Source: Nectonema munidae (Eukaryota; Nematomorpha; Nectonematoida; Nectonematidae). Taken from it: 64,000 nucleotides of DNA. The stretch lies in contig JAUIRK010000947.1 of assembly GCA_030549495.1 (NCBI GenBank), positions 62,001 to 126,000 of the forward strand. The letters run 5' to 3'. The notes below the pieces were generated by a model. That model worked only from the letters and a program-made list of their open reading frames with translations, was not told the DNA's origin and did not search any database. Of this stretch, positions 12,254-23,127 are shown piece by piece (within the stretch, counting starts at the first letter, position 1; each line of letters opens with the position of its first letter). Both the position numbers and the translations under genes were made by a program.

Positions 12254-14153
12254 ATCTTTTAGCAATCTTTTCAGGGTGAGGGCCAGATGGGACATTTGAA
12301 GCTCAAAGGCCAAAGAAGCAAAATATCAGATTTACTTTAATTTTTATAATATTTATAATACATTTTTACATGCTTTATCATTAAATGATAATAATTGGTA
12401 AAAACAAAATAGTACAAAGTAGTTTATTCAAAACTACAAATCAATGAGACTGCTGGTACTGTTTTCTATTAAGAAGTTTTGTGATGTCTGGATCAATGCT
12501 TGAAGTAGACAACCTAAGAACGTCATTAAGGTGGCGGTCTGAGAGTTGAGAGCGAAGGTAAGACTTGGTGTAATTCATTTTCGAAAATAACTGCTCACAG
12601 CAGTAAGTGCTACCGAACATAGACACAACTCTTTGAATATGCGTAATTAAATTTGGGAAATTGTTAGTAGGAAAAACAAAATTTTGAAAGAAAAACAGAG
12701 GAGATGACAAGCTGAACTTTGCTCTCAATTTCTCATCGCACTGTAGTTCCACCAACTCCATCTGCAGAGATGCAGGAGCGTCTTCCACATTGAAGTCAAA
12801 TGGAGAAGTAAAAAGCTTGAGGTCTGTACTTAACAATCTTAGTGCTGCAAAACGGGTAGCAAATTCTTCACGCCGTATTTTGATAACACTAACGCAGGTG
12901 TCCTGGTCTATATTCCCAGGAACACATGCAACAAGATGAGAAAAATGTGTAAATTGTCCTGAAGTCAATTGAGCTTCCCAAAGGCCCAGTTTAACCTCAA
13001 AGGCAGTAATCTGCGCAAACATGTCGGTGACAAAAATGCCTTTACCTTGCAGCTTTAAGTTTAGTGAGTTCAGATGTGTTGTTATGTCCGTAAGAAAGGC
13101 CAAACGAGCTAGCCATTTTGGATCTGAGAAATTTTCAGCGTATGGAAGATTTTTTTGATGTAAAAAAGTAGCAATTTCTTGCTGTAGATCGCATACCCGA
13201 GACAGCATAGCCCCACGACTTAGCCATCGTACCTCACAGAAGTAAAGAAGATCGTTATACTGCTCCTTTAAACAGTCCAAAAGGGCTTGTAATTGACGAT
13301 GGTTAAGGCTTCGGGATAAAATGGAATTTACAACCTTTCACAATAGACGTTACATCAGCGAGATTGGCAGACTTGGCGCACAATGTCTCTTGATGGATGA
13401 TGATACATTGGATTTTATGAATAGGTTGAGTGTATCCAGCAGTTTCACAATGACGAATAAGCAGCGAAGTTGCGTCTTTTTTTTCTCCAACCATTGTTGG
13501 AGCAGCGTCAGTTGTCAAACATACAAGACGGGAAAGATCCAAAGAGTTACTCATCAACACATCGAAGCAACGCTGAAAAATATTTTGTCCCGTGACAGTG
13601 TCGGGAAGTGGGATAAGTTGGAGGAATTCCTCAAAAACGTGAAGATCTTGAGTAACACCTCTAATAAAAATAGACAACTGTGTTGTGTCCTTTCTGTCTG
13701 TGCTTTCATCCAAAGCAAGAGAAAATGCTTTAAAATTCGAGATACGTGTTTTAAGTGAGTCGTTTACGTTGTCGGACATATCTTCAATACAGCGGCAAAC
13801 AGTACGGGAAGAACTTTGAAGAGCCATGTTATGTCTCCCAGTGACGTCTTACGTTGTATTCTTTTATAACAGCTAATTTTTTCAAACATATGAGATATTG
13901 TGCATGTCCAAAGCGCTGCATCAAAAAATACCGAAAATATAGCTCGTCTAGTACGAAAACAAATACATAAATAGGCTGCAATGCAACCTTATTTTTATAT
14001 AGTACTAATGCTGATAATCAAAAAACATCTTATTTTAATTTCTTGTAGGTATGCGGGCCAGATTCTATTAACTAAAATTAAAAGATCGGCGGGCCGAATG
14101 AAAATGTTTGGCGGGTCGTATTTGGCCCGCGGGCCGGAGGTTGCCTACCCCTG
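12254..14153 (-). mobile_element. hAT transposon inserted in family A copy 1
   Basis: About 1.9 kb. The right end on the minus strand starts CAGGGGTAGGCAACCTCCGG, a classic hAT terminus, flanked by CACTAAAG (14154-14161). The left side resumes the host repeat after CACTATAA (12246-12253), an imperfect 8-bp target duplication, as hAT elements make. The left terminal repeat is degraded (a CAGGGTGAGGGCC word lies near 12272). It carries a hAT transposase, annotated separately, with one visible frameshift. The flanking family A reading frame picks up at the same codon region on both sides, which dates the hAT insertion after that copy. Confidence 0.85.
12441..13827 (-). pseudogene. hAT transposase (GTF2IRD2/ZBED-like), one frameshift
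   Basis: Two adjacent frames (13827-13303, 174 residues; 13280-12441, 279 residues) form one transposase. The first has LALDEST with the first catalytic Asp and LTTDAAPTMVG with the second; the second frame has FCEVRWLSRG and the dimerisation region with YCCEQLFSKMNYTKSYLRS, which includes the catalytic Glu. A single extra base near 13320 separates the frames; the frame of ILSRSLNHRQLQALL continues across it. Upstream (about 13840-13960) a BED-like zinc-finger remnant is visible (LAVIKEYNVRRHWET), with its first cysteine lost. Transposition by hAT enzymes is cut-and-paste. The protein is close to host-annotated general transcription factor II-I repeat domain 2-like proteins, which are domesticated or active hAT relatives. 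Confidence 0.85.
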
Positions 14154-15333
14154 CACTAAAGGATTGTTAATGATATTCTTATCACCTAAAGGTAATCGGT
14201 ACCTTGGTTGCCAAATCTTTGTATCCAATGATTTGAAGTAGCCCTACTGTTGAGAAAGCAAGGATATTTTGTGCATCATCCTTGCTGTCCTAATAAAAAG
14301 TTCACCATTTTTAGGTCTACACAAATGATCCATTTAAGACCGTAATATGGTAACTCTTCTAAATAAATTGTTTTCATATTCTTCTTTTGCGTCCACTGAA
14401 TATCCAATCGGAATTGACACGTTAACCTAACCCTTCCCGTTGTGAAGTAGACGACATTTCTTGTTTTAGAGTTATCAATAAGGAGCCCCAATCTTTTGTA
14501 TTATATATTGGTACTCCCATTGAAATAAAAAGTGATTTTACATCATTACTGTCATGAAAGTACCTTTATTAAAGATTAAAGGTAAAAGTAAGTGTGAATA
14601 CGCAAAAACATCACTTTAACACGACATTGTGCTCTACTATTTGAATAAAAGATCATTTATATGAGGTTGATAACAGCGTTGCAATTTAGATATAGGTTGA
14701 AGCAGTCTTTAATTGACACAATTACAAAAAACAAAATTATTACATGAATCAAATTATTTCCGAAGTTGCCGTTCTCTGTTGTGACAAAAAGAAACACTTG
14801 TGTCAGGTTTTAAAAGTCGTTTTTCCTAAGTCGAGAAGCTAACAATTCGGCAGCTTTTAACAAGATAATTTAGTTCTAACTGAGAAAATAGACTAGGCTT
14901 TTCAGAATCTTCATTGGATGGCAAAAATAAGTGTGTTTGTTTATCTTCATCTGAAGAAGTGGATGACGCTTTATTACTATTTTGAATTTCTGGTAATTCT
15001 AAAAATTTTGGAAAAGGTAGTTCTTCATTATGAAAAAGAAGTCTCATGGCGGATGGAATATATGCGTAAGCAGTTATCTAAATGATTTGTAGGTCTCCTC
15101 CAAACCATAGGTATGCCAAACTGAAGATGTGCATTTTTTCTATGCGACCAAGTCGTAAAGCTTCCAAGCAAGTTTTGCAAATTATGTGAGGAGCCCAACA
15201 TTTGTACTGATCTCCAAGTGGTATTTAAAGTAAGCAAGGTACACTCTTTTTACAAAATTAGTAAAATTACCAACAATATAGCAAAACGTATCTGGATCGT
15301 TAAGACATTTCTTTCTTTCAGAGGAAGAATTCA
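14154..15333 (-). pseudogene. Family A copy 1, N-terminal part
   Basis: The minus strand starts at about 15333 with ATG and a short basic head (MNSSSERKKCLNDPDTFCYI), the place where family members carry a CYICG zinc-binding start. It continues through YLAYFKYHLEI, then IPSAMRLLFHNEELPFPKF (15047-14990 region), an acidic serine-rich stretch, and a late block ending KMVNFLLGQQG at 14276. A DSRATSNHW block lies near 14220, and NIINNPLV immediately precedes the hAT insertion. The match is by remembered family pattern; no function is established. The copy is broken in several places. Confidence 0.7.
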
Positions 15334-15729
15334 TTAAAAATTTATTATTTAAATGCTAAAATAATTTTATTGCAGCAAAAAACAATTTTAAGAATATAAA
15401 TAAGCGCAACATTTGGTAAAAAAAGATTTTGCAAAAAAAATTGTAAACGTCATTAAAATTAAATTGCGTAAAAATTTTATGTAATGAAGCAAATTGACGA
15501 TTATATTTATATTCCGTTGGATAAAATTAATCCAATCGAGTTAAAAAACTACATGCCATAAAAGAAATTATTTTCTGTTGACCTGTGTTATACACCACTT
15601 CGCCTAATCCGCCATTACTGATTAGTATCGCCATTTAACCTAGGCCATCCATTGTCAATAGCTTGAAAGCAATAAAATTGATGAAACATACAGCACCTTA
15701 TGATTGCTACAAAGCAATAACTTTTCACA

Positions 15730-15867
15730 TTAACCCTTTCGTGACCAGAAAAATGAGACAATATATATTAAAAAGCAGAAGATTCATATACAAATCTATT
15801 TGAAAAACAGACGAAGGTAAAATTGTTTATGTATCATATAAGATACATTGGTCACGAAAGTGTTTAA
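15730..15867. mobile_element. piggyBac-type MITE (copy 1)
   Basis: 138 bases flanked by TTAA. The ends are CCCTTTCGTGACCA and TGGTCACGAAAGTG, inverted repeats. There is no coding capacity. The internal sequence (AAAAAGCAGAAGATTCATAT, CAGACGAAGGTAAAATTG) is shared with the copy at 39824-39955 and, more weakly, with 57588-57726. Mobilised in trans by a piggyBac transposase, by analogy with known TTAA MITEs. Confidence 0.85.
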
Positions 15868-16282
15868 AAACAAGTCGAGAACAAAATTTTGTACTTAGCC
15901 AAAAAGAGCTTTGAATCGCAAAAATAATTGGAACAAAACAAGAACAATATTTTATTATTTATTTAAATAAAATTTGAGTATTTTATAAACAAAAATATAT
16001 CTTTTATTTTGTACTGAGGGTGTGCGCGATAAATTTTTTTCACATAAGGGCTTCTAGTACCTAATTAGGTAAAGGACCACTGGTTAAAAGCTTTACGTTT
16101 TATTATAATGTCCCCATTTACGTTTATGTACTCGCTATACTACCTGATAAAGAAGCAAATAGAATAGAATTAAGAAGAAGTATATTATTTAATGCGTTAT
16201 ATAAAAAATTAGGATTGCGCGCGAGCAAAGAAACGAGCATACAAGCATTTTCACAAAGTCCAATAAATATTCCGTTAGCAGT

Positions 16283-16975
16283 TCAATTCTTCATGGATTT
16301 AAAACTTTTTTCATATTCAAAACTTCTAATATCACTTCTTTCCAAAAAACGCTGCTTATCGACATAACTGCTTTTACTCTTGGAGAAACTCTCAACTTCA
16401 TCCTTAATATCGGGGCAATCTGCTTTAAAATTTTCCCAGCATAGCTTAGATTTTTCGAGAGTGTTCGGTTTTTTATGCTTTAATTTGGAAGTGAGATTTT
16501 CAAGGGAGGTCTTAGGAGCAGGATTAGGATGCTTGACACTCATCGCTCCTACCTTGGTAGGCAAAAAGGGTTGAGAAGAGGATTCTAGAACTTTCACTTC
16601 ATCAGCATTTATACTAGTCGTAGCGTCTGACTTCAACCTTTTGTGGCTTGGAGAAAGACATTCTCCTGATTCATCATCCTGAATGATCTTTGAGGATGGA
16701 TCGACGCCATCATTTTGCTCTTTTTCGCTGGAGATCGTGGCAGAACCGATAACTCGATCACCCAAAAAATCTTTCCATAATTCGTCAGCTCTACTCTTAG
16801 TTGCATGATCATTCATACTTAACGCTTTTCCCTCTTTCTCGTTTTCGTTAATATTAGTAGACATTTTAGAAGAGCATTCCGCATCTTCTGAATAGTCATC
16901 AGCCACTTCTTCTTCTTCTTCTTCTTCTTCTTCAGAACAAACATACGACTCATCGTCAGATTCAGAAGAAGACAT
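16283..16975 (-). CDS. CFDP1: BCNT/CFDP1 (Swc5-type) chromatin-remodelling subunit
   Basis: A single-exon gene of 230 residues starting at MSSSESDDESY; the frame runs upstream to 17044 but that part looks like leader. The N-terminus is highly acidic (a run of glutamates at residues 13-23) and is followed by RADELWKDFLGD, the conserved mid-motif seen as ALWxxFL in relatives. The C-terminal 60 residues form the BCNT domain: LEKSKLCWENFK, then VDKQRFLERSDIRSFEYE. In yeast Swc5 and animal CFDP1 this domain acts in SWR1/SRCAP-type complexes that exchange histone H2A.Z. Human CFDP1 is about 299 residues, so this version is short but keeps both conserved ends. It lies between two piggyBac-type MITEs and is uninterrupted. 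Confidence is high because the BCNT signature is specific. Confidence 0.92.
   Translation of the reverse strand: MSSSESDDESYVCSEEEEEEEEEVADDYSEDAECSSKMSTNINENEKEGKALSMNDHATKSRADELWKDFLGDRVIGSATISSEKEQNDGVDPSSKIIQDDESGECLSPSHKRLKSDATTSINADEVKVLESSSQPFLPTKVGAMSVKHPNPAPKTSLENLTSKLKHKKPNTLEKSKLCWENFKADCPDIKDEVESFSKSKSSYVDKQRFLERSDIRSFEYEKSFKSMKN
16906..16935. repeat. (TTC)n microsatellite coding for poly-Glu
   Basis: A run of TTC/TTCTTC triplets on the plus strand encodes the glutamate run of CFDP1 on the minus strand. Such runs vary in length between alleles. Confidence 0.85.
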
Positions 16976-17044
16976 AGCTATTATAGAAGGAATTTGTGAG
17001 TTAAAAGTCTCTACAAAATAAAATATATAAAAATCATATTCCAC

Positions 17045-17817
17045 AAATTGGTATACAGACTAATTTTTTTCCACGAACAAAATGAGGACAACTTGAAGTG
17101 TGACGAGTATGTTAAGTCAAAAGAGTGGGCGTTTTTTGCGTAAATTTTGGTTATTTTTTAAGTCGGCATTCTAGCATTACACGAAAAATGTCAGTTGATA
17201 AAATGTCTATCGATATTTTTGTGCATACTTAGTCATACACCCAGGATTCAAACAGATTAGATTTCATCAAACTTTTTGTAGCGAATAAATTTAGAATCAA
17301 ATTGAAATTAAAAATATTATTTGATGGTAAATTTCAATTTTATCGAGTAATATATTTTAATTTGGAATGTTTACTAATGATGACGGGAATATTAATCACA
17401 TTTAGGATGTAAAACGCGTTAACTTTTATTCTAAATGTTATCTAACATTGCTTATTACATATAAATTTTGAATTGGAATTATGTTTAAAATTTTGCTTAA
17501 AAATGAAAAAATCAGACCAATGAAATATATTTGTTGAAAGGACAATAAATTCTACGAAGCAAAACAAAATGGCAGAAGATATAATGGAGAAATGCCGATT
17601 TTCTTTCATTACAAATTTCTGGCAAAATAGGTTCAATTAGAATTAGGTGGAATTAGTATTAAAATATGTTTGATATTTTTATTGAAAAAATATTTTATTA
17701 GTCGTATTATGTATTATTAAGAAAAATAATTTTCTATTATCATATTATTTCAATTATTTTTAAATATGTTTCACTTTAAAATTATATAAAAAATAATCAC
17801 TGCTATAATTAATTAAC
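17045..17817. other. Upstream region of CFDP1, nothing coding recognised
   Basis: AT-rich region upstream of the CFDP1 start. The promoter is expected here, but no distinctive motif stands out. Another TTAA MITE follows at 17818. Confidence 0.4.
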
Positions 17818-17939
17818 TTAACCCATTTCGTACAAATGTTCCCAAAGGAAACGCAGACCAACTTGGGTTTCAAATATTAAATAGAGATTACTGAAGTTGT
17901 CTTCGTTCTCTTTGCGAGCATTGGTACTAAATGGGTTAA
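17818..17939. mobile_element. TTAA-flanked MITE, CCCATTTCGTAC subfamily
   Basis: 122 bases including TTAA on both sides. The ends are CCCATTTCGTACAAATG and CATTGGTACTAAATGGG, imperfect inverted repeats. The interior differs from the CCCTTTCGTG copies, so this is a sister subfamily. No coding capacity. Confidence 0.8.
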
Positions 17940-19859
17940 TGTAAATATTTTTTTCTTCATTAATTTGTTACTTAGATTGTAGTTGTAGGCTGATTAGTTA
18001 GATAATAATTAACCAGTTTTATTGAAAAACTAATGGGTTATAAAAAAAAAAGGTTAACTGTTTTAACTTTCGTTTGCAAATCCTTATGTGTTGATAGAAA
18101 CAAAAGAAATTAGCAAACTACACATAATTTAAAGAAGAAATACATGAATACGACTCAGCACTTTTATTCCAAATATTAAGTGATATCTACGCGTCTATAA
18201 AAAGAATAGTCTGTGAGCAATATTTAGCAAAGAGAACAGTTTATGATAAAGTATGAAGGCTAAAGAGATGGTAGGCCTTGGGGTAAGAAAAACATTGCAA
18301 AAAGACTGAGATTTTCTTCAGAGATAAACACTCCACTCCATAGTTAAAAGTGCTAAATCTAAAACAAAATCAGTTTAGCTATAGAAAATCTTTTAATTGA
18401 AGTTTAATGGTAGAAACTTTGGAGTTTAACATTTCTATCACGGCTAAATGAACACTGAATGCACTAGGTCTAATATTTCAAAACTGGAAATAAATTTTTT
18501 AAATCAGGAAAAAGCAGAATTGTCAGCGAAATTGCACAAAAATTTGGTATCCCTTCCCATCACTATTTCCAATATTCCTTAATATGAAGCAAAATGATAC
18601 AATAAATTTTGAAATTTTTGCTATATTGATATTTTCATGAAATTCATGGGAAACTTGCAAAAATCGGAGAATAAAATTCACAAAATTGTCAGAAGCCCTT
18701 TTTTTTGCCAAAATTTCAAGATCTAAGTAATATTGTAATAATTTTAAGAAAAGTGAGTAAAGTAAAGTTCTAATTCATTGAAAGCCAAATACATAAAATG
18801 GAAAATTAACAAATGTGCACTACAAATAGTTTGCGTTACACGAGATGAACAACGAGCCGCTTGATTGCCACCACAGAAATTATTCTTAGTTGTTCTGCTG
18901 GTTTTTTTTTTCTAAATTAATTTGTATACTACTCTTTTGTTCTGTCAATTGGTTTGCTTTATTGGATAATAATTTGATCGCGTAAAAATTAGTCTATCAG
19001 TTTGGTTTTGAAGTTAACTATTTAAAGTATATAGTATATATGATGTAGTTAGTTTCAAGCATATTTGCTTCTTTATTAGTTAAAATTTGTTAATTAGTTA
19101 GTCAAATAGTGGATGAAGAAGTAACTTCGCAAATGTTATGCTAGTTAGTTACCATTGTGGCTAAGTTTATGGGAGATGCAAAATATTAACTATAAAATGG
19201 TTAGGAGACAAAGACATTAAAATTCTAGTAGCTACAGTCCCAAATCAACTCAATATGATCCGCTTGGCACAGGTTTCAGCTCTTCAAAAATTATATGGCT
19301 CGGATTCCAAAACCCTGATTTATAGGCGGGCATAAAGAAGCATAACGAACGATCATTCGGAATCCAGAAAGTGCTATATTTTTCAAGTATAGGAATCGCA
19401 TCGGAAAAATTTACTACCTTTCTTCAAAAAGAGGTAATTGGCACAGCAAGTGGATTAGTAAAAATCTTTAAAAATATCGGACAAAGAAGAAAGATGCAAA
19501 ATGAGAAAATATCGGGTACTAAAACAAGTAAAAGCTAATACTTGGCTACAATGTAGTCATTTATCACACAAGCAAATATTCTTTTCATATATTCTTGGGG
19601 AAATGACTTAACAAATGCAAAGTTTTAAAAAAAAACTTTTTTTATAAAGGATAGAAATTAATCTCTAAAAAAACCATAGTAGATTGTTGAACTTTTAAAA
19701 AGTTTGCGTAGATTGCAAAAATCTATATATTACTGGCTAAGAAGGACTAGAAATTAACAAATCAAAAATCATAAAAAAATATATAATGCGGACAAAATTC
19801 TTAAAGGTATAAATATTTAATTATGTTTGCTTAATGTTAAAATTTTAAGGCTATGAATT
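17940..19859. other. AT-rich intergenic with degraded TTAG repeats
   Basis: Scattered TTAGTTAG/TTAACTAA words lie at 17990-18010 and 18995-19160. The same word clusters recur at about 36480-36600, 40045-40140, 48525-48600 and 55440-55500. No exon series or transposase was recognised. Open frames here are short and unremarkable. Confidence 0.45.
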
Positions 19860-21994
19860 TAGGGCAGACAAAAATTGACCAAAAAACTCTCAAAATAGTG
19901 ACTTTTTAGTGAAAAAAAATTGCCCTTTTCTAAAAACAATTTTTAACCGGACAATAGAGAATTGTAGCGTGATCGTTTTTTAGCCATTTTTAAATGTTAT
20001 AAGGGGTTTTCCTTCTATATATATATATAAAAAAATCTTGTCGACATTGTATCATAAAAAATGAGCAAAATATTTCTATTCAAAAAGAAGCTATTTATAG
20101 TATTTATGAAAAAAATTAATTAGAATCATAATAAAAAATAAAATATCTAACAATATTATGCGGTGAAAAATTTCACTCCTTATAGTCAAAAGCTCTTTCA
20201 ACATTGAAAAAGACCTTTCAACGGCGCATGTTGCTGCTTGGCCATATTGAAGCGTTGGGAGAAATTTTTTCATTTTTCATTTCTAAAATTTTCAGTAAAG
20301 CACTCTTTTCAGGCTTTTTCTTCAAATAATTTTTTACTTTACACTCTCATCTTCATTGAATTTAATGGACTTGAAAACGTGTTCCGCATCCTTGATATTA
20401 TTAAAAGAAGAATATTCACAATTTTTTCAATAATTTCTGCTAATTTATAATCATTTTGTTCAATTTTAATGAGTTCTGCATAAATTAAATGATTTTTAAC
20501 ACTCTTTTCGCTTTTTGAACCAAAATGTCATCCTTACTTTTAAAGGATTCTACGATGGCTTTCACTTCTGGTAGATTGTCAGCTTAATAGGAAACAGCTT
20601 TCAGCTAACTGGTCCATCTCGTGGCAATTAGTGTTGGAGGAGAACCAATGTCTCTAAACACTGCTCTCCCATTTTTGTTTTTAATTGTTGCTAGCTTTAC
20701 TCATCTACTTCTCTATAGAAAGATTTAACTTTAATAGCACAATTGTGAATTAAGTGAGCGCAAAGCATGTAAAATATGAAATAAATTTGGATATATGCCT
20801 TTCAATATTTGGACAGCAGCTAAATTATACTTAGCAGCATCAGTTGAAAACAACAAAAAGTTTTCTTTCTCAACATTGAATTCCCTTAAAACATCATCAA
20901 CAACACGAACAATTTTCTTTGAAACATCTTCCTTAAAAAGTACACATTCGACAAACCATGTTTTTTGGAATATCAATCGAGCCAAGCAAAACATTAACAA
21001 AACTCAATATCGAACAGTGCTTTCATCAACCATTAAAAATTTTTCTTCCTACCAATTTATTTTTATTTGAAGAAGTCGTAGGAAAGATCTCAAACAAGAG
21101 TTCTACTAGTAGAAACTGGAGGAATTTAGTGTCCCAATTCTGAGAAAAACTTTTTGATTGAAGGGTGTGAAAGTTTATGTAAAGGAATGTTTGACTCTAA
21201 AAACACATTATCAAATTTTTAGAGAATTTCTTATCAGCTTGTTCTAAGTAATTTTGAATTATATTTGTTTTTGATGCACTTAGTAGACCAAGGCAGTTTA
21301 TGCTTTTTTGATTTTCGGTGGTTTCCAATAAAAAAAGGTTTTTTCATGCTTGACAGTCACATTACAAATTTTAGAAAATAAATCCTTGGATTGAGAAAAA
21401 GTAAATTCATCAGGATACTTGTTAATTGATATACGAATTTTTGTTGATTTATTTTTGGCATGTTTGAAGCTTATTAAAGGTAGTTTAAAGCTGATCTTAA
21501 ACAAAGAAATAAGATTTTATTGTAAAGTTTTTGAATATAAAGAAAAAAACTAGTTAATAAAATACTTTTTAGGAGCATACTAATTTGAGTGAACTAAAAA
21601 GGTATTAAAATAAAAAAAATAAAACAACAAATGATATATTTGATCTAAGATCAAAATTTTAAATTAAAAAAGATAAGAAACTTTTAAATAATAATAATTG
21701 ATAAAAAGTGTTAAAAATATTTTAAAAAATGATTTCAAAAAAATTTCCAAATAATTTTAAAACAAAAACACGTGTAATGCTCGATTTAATTTGGGCTTTC
21801 CTTACTAAAAAAAGGAACTAAATAATTTTAAAATCTTTTTTGTTTAATATTTGCTTTATGAAAAAAAATTATTTTTAGAAAGAAAAATTTACTATATTTA
21901 TCCAAAAAAATGAACATACAGAATGAAATCGAATAATAACCAGATTTCAAGGGGTAAAAATTTTTATTTCAAAAAATTGACTTTGTTCGCCCTA
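19860..21994 (-). mobile_element. Decayed hAT transposon (CGGBP1-like transposase)
   Basis: About 2.1 kb. The ends are TAGGGCAGACAAAAATTGAC at 19860 and, on the minus strand, TAGGGCGAACAAAGTCAATT at 21994, which fit as inverted repeats; the target duplication is unclear. The minus-strand coding order is: N-terminal YPDEFTFSQSKDLFSKICN (in 21504-21298), the place of a BED/CGGBP1-like zinc finger; FSTDAAKYNLAAVQILKG with a catalytic Asp (in 21000-20731); TLIATRWTSWLKAV (about 20630); and VERSFSMLKELLTIRSE with the catalytic Glu region (in 20273-20091). Many stops and shifts make it plainly dead. The subterminal TTGAC words match the blocks at 430-595 and 4390-4545. Confidence 0.75.
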
Positions 21995-22002
21995 GTTATG
22001 AG

Positions 22003-22809
22003 CATAGGATTGTTAAAGGAATTTGTCGAAAATATAAAAATACTTTTTATTACTAGTAGAAAACAGGTCCAAAGAAGGTTGGGAAAATGTTATAAAATGT
22101 GGTTTAAACATTGTCACTGATATGTAGCATCGTTGAAAAATTTTAAGATTTACAAACACCTAAGTGTTATTCTTGAATATTCCCGGATACAAAAACAAAA
22201 GTTTTGATGGAAGGAATGTGAAGTTTAGCAAAATTTTTAATGAAAAAAAGATGGGTCATACAGAAAAATATAATTGAGTTGTTGTCGTTTATTTCTTCCT
22301 CTTAAAAATAGATAAATTAAAATAAATTAATTTTTTTTTAAATAGCCATTGAAAAGTGACGAGATAAGAAGGTTCGCTCTTTGTGATCACTAATATATAT
22401 AATGTAACACATACAACCATTATTATGCAGAAAGAATCAAAATTTTCAAAGCGAAAAATGAAATTTAATTGACTACCATAGAGTCAACAAATTTTAACCT
22501 AGTGTATCAAAATAATACTTCTATAACACAAGTCTACGACATTTTTGCGGTCTAGGAATTTTTAACTGATTTTATGTAATATTGGTGTGCTGAAGCCAAA
22601 CATGACTTTAGTTTTTGCCTATCAGGTCAAAAAAATTTTTATGACTATTTTTCATTTTTCATAAAAATAAATAAATAAATATTTTGCTTAACTTTTATTC
22701 ATTTTTTTTGAATTCATCTTTTATTTCTACTGTTGTACGCCTGCTAGCTGCTTGGTCTTTGCAAATTGTTCAACTCTATAGCTCTGTTTTTTATTCGAAG
22801 AACTAAAAA
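22003..22809. other. AT-rich spacer, nothing recognised
   Basis: Between the decayed hAT and family A copy 2. No protein family, inverted repeat or RNA feature was recognised. Confidence 0.4.
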
Positions 22810-23127
22810 ATGAATAGAAAATGTAAAAATGATTCTAATAAATTTTGCTATATTTGTGGACAAGTGATGCTGACTGGGCAGCAATTGTGCATTACTTCAT
22901 TTGTTAAAGCTACGCTTACTTCGGCATGAAATTAGGCTATCAAGATAAAAGTTTTGCTCCCCATTATTGCTGCAAGTCACCTGTTGAAAACTTAAGATAT
23001 TGGAGAAAAAGAAATCTCTTCCATTTGGTATTCCAATGCAGTGGCGGGAAGGCAAAGACCATACAACAGATTGTTATATTTGTCTTAACAACTTATCTGG
23101 AGTCAGCAAAAAAAACAAACATTATGT
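22810..23127 (+). pseudogene. Family A copy 2, N-terminal part
   Basis: It starts at ATG (about 22810) with MNRKCKNDSNKFCYICG, a zinc-binding CxxC start, then SFVKAT and FGMKLGYQDKSFAPHYCCKS (in 22926-23132), the second conserved cysteine block. It ends at SGVSKKNKHYV exactly where a Merlin element begins (23128). The order of blocks matches copies 1 and 3. Broken. Confidence 0.7.

Noticed and set aside
13321-13758. 145-residue plus-strand frame
   Set aside because: Antisense shadow of the hAT transposase.
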